Assembly: GCF_900564145.1 (NCBI RefSeq)
Contig: NZ_UOOB01000001.1
Location: 3,722,754-3,786,753, forward strand
DNA from: Comamonas sp. lk
Lineage (GTDB): Bacteria > Pseudomonadota > Gammaproteobacteria > Burkholderiales > Burkholderiaceae_C
Direction of reading: 5' to 3'
DNA length: 64,000 nucleotides
Below the pieces are notes generated by a model that was not told the DNA's origin, did not search any database, and saw only the letters and a list, made by a program, of their open reading frames with translations. This document shows positions 63,106-64,000 of the stretch, piece by piece; position 1 is the stretch's first letter; every line of letters begins with the position of its first letter. The position numbers were made by a program, and so were the translations under genes.

Positions 63106-64000
63106 TCAGCTGTTGCGTTTGCGGCGCAGCAACCAGACGATCACGGCCAGCGCGGCGACCACAGCAGCGGCCATGCCGATGCGGGCAAAGATCAGCAAAC
63201 CGCTGGCACCGGCCTTGGCCGGGTCGCGCAGCTCGGCCACTTGCTGCTCGGTCACCTTGGCTGCCGGATTGCCATAGCTGGCCAGCAGGTAGTTGCCCAG
63301 AGTCACGATTTGCTTGTCGCTGAGCTCATGACTGAACGCGGGCATGACGGAGTCGACGCCGTGACGCTCCACGCCGTGCAGCAGAACCTGCACCAGATTG
63401 TTGCTATTGCTGTGGCCCAGGCTGGTATTGGCAAACAGCGATGGCAGGCCGCCGCCTTCTGTACCCTGGCCTTGCGCCTGGTGGCAGCTGGCGCAGTTGG
63501 CGTCATACAGCTGTGCGCCGGTCATGGTGTCATGGTCCTTGGGCAGCTCGGTGCCACGCAAGCTGTCCAGATCGTCTCTTGCCTTGCCAAAGCTGTCCGC
63601 AGCCTGCTTCACGCTGGCATCGGCCACGGCAGGCACGGATCGGATATAGGTGACGATCGCCTTCATGTCCTCAGGCCTCAAGTGCTTCAAGCTGTGGTCA
63701 ATGGCTTCAGCCATGGGGCCCGACGCAGCACCTTTGCCGGGAACGGGCTGGCCGCTCAGATAGGCAATCAGCTCTTGCTCCGACCATTGGCCAATGCCGC
63801 TGGTCTTGTCCGAGCTGATATTGGGCGCATACCAGCCGCCGATCTCGCCGCCGCCCAAAGAGCGCTTCATGTCTTCGGCCATCATGGCATTGCGCGGTGT
63901 GTGGCAGGTGGTGCAGTGCGCCAGGCCCTGGGCCAGATAGGCACCGCGATTCCACTCAGGGGTTTGCGAGTCATCGGCCTTGTAAGGCGTGGCGTCATGG
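63106..64000 (-). CDS. Membrane-anchored multiheme cytochrome c, dehydrogenase subunit type (5' end outside window)
   Basis: The frame is open to the right edge, so the N-terminus is missing. The visible part has two haem sites, CTTCH (near 63920) and CASCH (near 63505), and a C-terminal membrane helix (IGMAAAVVAALAVIVWLLRR). GLAHCTTCHTPRNA and the later LYDANCASCHQAQGQG match the second and third domains of the triheme AdhB/gluconate-dehydrogenase-type cytochromes, which carry electrons from a periplasmic alcohol, aldehyde or sugar-acid dehydrogenase to ubiquinone. The first haem and the dehydrogenase subunit should lie beyond the edge. Confidence 0.9.
   Translation of the reverse strand, partial: HDATPYKADDSQTPEWNRGAYLAQGLAHCTTCHTPRNAMMAEDMKRSLGGGEIGGWYAPNISSDKTSGIGQWSEQELIAYLSGQPVPGKGAASGPMAEAIDHSLKHLRPEDMKAIVTYIRSVPAVADASVKQAADSFGKARDDLDSLRGTELPKDHDTMTGAQLYDANCASCHQAQGQGTEGGGLPSLFANTSLGHSNSNNLVQVLLHGVERHGVDSVMPAFSHELSDKQIVTLGNYLLASYGNPAAKVTEQQVAELRDPAKAGASGLLIFARIGMAAAVVAALAVIVWLLRRKRNS

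Overview
The window looks like chromosomal DNA from a betaproteobacterium of the family Comamonadaceae, most likely Comamonas or a near relative. This is inferred from high GC with strong third-position bias, a Bug-type (tripartite tricarboxylate) solute receptor, many LysR regulators, the cydDCABX order, and a dispersed AGCTAT/AAGCGCTT repeat that I recall as frequent in Comamonadaceae. I see no rRNA, tRNA, CRISPR array, insertion sequence or prophage. Both ends cut a gene: a DEAD-box helicase on the left and a multiheme cytochrome c on the right.

Layout. 1-2.0 kb: helicase tail, then an AT-rich stretch with a small predicted outer-membrane barrel. 2.1-6.9 kb: a 1599-residue DUF4011/SF1 helicase/Vsr-like nuclease/DUF3320 protein of a type linked to phage defence. 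7-10 kb: a small membrane protein, an XRE regulator, a sirtuin and a GlxA-type regulator. 10.2-16.6 kb: LysR, a VanB-like reductase, a VanA-like Rieske oxygenase, an unassigned TIM-barrel protein, then frmA and fghA, which together suggest oxidative demethylation with glutathione-dependent removal of formaldehyde. 16.7-18.7 kb: arsR-arsC-acr3 arsenic resistance. 18.7-23.4 kb: a DMT exporter, and a LysR divergent from a Bug receptor/M20 amidohydrolase pair. 23.5-29.2 kb: phnDCE, an iron alcohol dehydrogenase and phnX for phosphonate uptake and C-P cleavage, with a divergent LysR. 29.2-34.2 kb: an EptA/CptA-like transferase, a SplB-like radical SAM gene behind a LexA box, rnk behind two leader terminators, and an acyltransferase. 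34.4-41.7 kb: a GbsR/MarR regulator facing cydDCABX, including a 46-residue CydX. 41.9-48.9 kb: nitronate monooxygenase, acyl-CoA dehydrogenase, a periplasmic binding protein, etfBA and an ECHDC3-like protein. 48.9-55.2 kb: an HDAC-family enzyme, then moxR-DUF58-tgpA-mltB. 55.3-64 kb: a binding protein, Hsp20, tsaD, a CBS protein, a DUF937 protein, a PyrE-like/carbamoylase pair with divergent LysR, and the cytochrome.

How genes work together. The demethylase would release formaldehyde that FrmA and FghA oxidise to formate. PhnDCE would import a phosphonate whose aldehyde form PhnX splits, with the dehydrogenase probably feeding that aldehyde. EtfAB would carry electrons from the acyl-CoA dehydrogenase. 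CydDC supports assembly of the CydABX oxidase, and an FNR-like site lies upstream of the operon. Main points to follow up are a 7-bp inverted repeat with identical 21-bp spacing upstream of both the demethylase regulator and frmA, the LexA box on the radical SAM gene, the tandem terminators before rnk, and a repeat family that has also entered coding sequences.
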